A stretch of DNA of 64,000 nt. Origin: Lycocorax pyrrhopterus obiensis. Taxonomy: Eukaryota; Chordata; Aves; Passeriformes; Paradisaeidae. The stretch lies in the NCBI GenBank assembly GCA_014706295.1, contig JACSVZ010000002.1, positions 135,890,682-135,954,681 of the forward strand, written 5' to 3'. Each line of letters begins with the position of its first letter. Within the stretch, counting starts at the first letter, position 1. Below, piece after piece: positions 63,475-64,000 of the stretch. The translations under genes were made by a program, and so were the position numbers. The notes below the pieces were generated by a model, which had not been told where the DNA came from, made no database searches, and worked only from the letters and a program-made list of their open reading frames with translations.

Positions 63475-63875
63475 TGACCTGGTTTTGGCAAGAACGGGGT
63501 TTATTTTTTGCAATAGCCTGGAGTGGCCAGGACCCTGATATTATTCAATATCACTGCTTGCCAATAATGGGGGCAGAGGAAAGGCACTCTTGCTTCTGAG
63601 GAGAAGGGTGTTCTGTCTGGTCAGGAGAAAACGTGGTGGAGAAGAGAAGATCGGTGTTTGTTTATTGTTGTAGGCTTTCCATGTAAACAATATCTTTGTC
63701 TTAAACCTTTTGCATTAATATTGTTGCTGTTACTGTTTTTTTCCTCTGTCATTGCTGATTCCAGTAAAGTGTTCTTATCTCAACCTGTGATCTTTGCCTT
63801 TTGTGCTTCCACTTGGAGCAGGAGGGGGAGAGAGCAGGGTCGTGGTTTTAGTGGGAGTGCTAAATTGGAGAATAC
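63475..63875 (+). mobile_element. Degraded ERVL-type LTR
   Basis: Begins TGACCTGGTTTTGGC and proceeds to 'cttatctcaacctgtgatct', then 'ggagcagg-aggggg-agaga' and 'gtcgtggttttagtgggagt'. These match, in order, the start and U5 landmarks of a second common avian ERVL LTR type ('ggttttggc' at the start, 'tctcaaccca' and a G-rich block before the end). The middle is shortened and strongly diverged, and boundaries are approximate. Plus strand. Family recall is from memory. Confidence 0.55.
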
Positions 63876-64000
63876 CATTCAAGAGCTAGGATAATACTGC
63901 AGATTTTGGCTGTAGATCACGAATGTTATCAGTTTGGGCAATTTTAATGCCTGGGAAGGGTATAGAAATAGCATTGCTTGTGGTAAGAATATTGATCAGC
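63876..64000. other. Window end, unique sequence
   Basis: Short non-repetitive stretch with nothing recognisable. Confidence 0.5.

Noticed and set aside
1..64000. Complete provirus, tRNA, rRNA, CRISPR or bacterial-type operon
   Set aside because: No paired LTRs with internal genes, no cloverleaf or rRNA sequence noticed, no regular spacer array, and no operon-like gene packing.

Overview
The window looks like AT-rich, gene-poor nuclear DNA from a bird. The main evidence is nine fragments of the CR1 LINE, the dominant avian retroposon, in several subfamilies. It is supported by at least ten LTR-like blocks, several with the architecture of avian ERVL and ERVK/alpha-type solo LTRs. No host protein-coding gene, exon, tRNA, rRNA or CRISPR array could be supported. 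The open frames are short, start at arbitrary ATGs, lack recognisable domains, and the longer ones lie antisense in GC-rich LTRs. Species and chromosome cannot be named from the sequence alone.

Layout. 0-9.8 kb: unique AT-rich DNA with two CR1 relics. 9.8-10.5 kb: minus-strand solo LTR with a 5-bp target duplication. 16.0-16.7 kb: a 119-bp tandem duplication followed by a CR1 3' end. 19.1-22.4 kb: a minus-strand LTR with 38-bp U3 repeats, then a CR1 split by a GC-rich solo LTR with a perfect 6-bp duplication. 29.1-29.7 kb: CpG-rich solo LTR. 31.6-33.1 kb: CR1 split by a 933-bp LTR. 33-45 kb: a long stretch of unique DNA. 45.4-47.1 kb: a purine tract, an LTR-like block with a perfect hairpin, and an ERVL-type LTR. 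48.6-49.3 kb: CR1. 51.8-52.4 kb: an LTR-like promoter/polyA module carrying a 15-unit TTC repeat, followed by palindromic AT DNA. 56.7-60.0 kb: a deleted CR1, then a CR1 split by a 1.1-kb ERVL-type LTR. 63.5-63.9 kb: a second ERVL-type LTR, degraded.

No gene set works together here. The content is a record of retrotransposition: CR1 copies arrived first, LTR elements later inserted into three of them, and LTR-LTR recombination removed the internal regions. Any host function would be cis-regulatory, either from LTR promoters or from AT-rich, CNE-like stretches. I did not find a convincing new biological system. The most useful leads are the three LTR-in-CR1 nestings, the CpG-preserved LTR at 29.1 kb, the LTR hairpin at 46.25 kb, the TTC tract inside an LTR-like module, the unexplained 119-bp tandem repeat, and an exact 22-bp repeat 2.3 kb apart.
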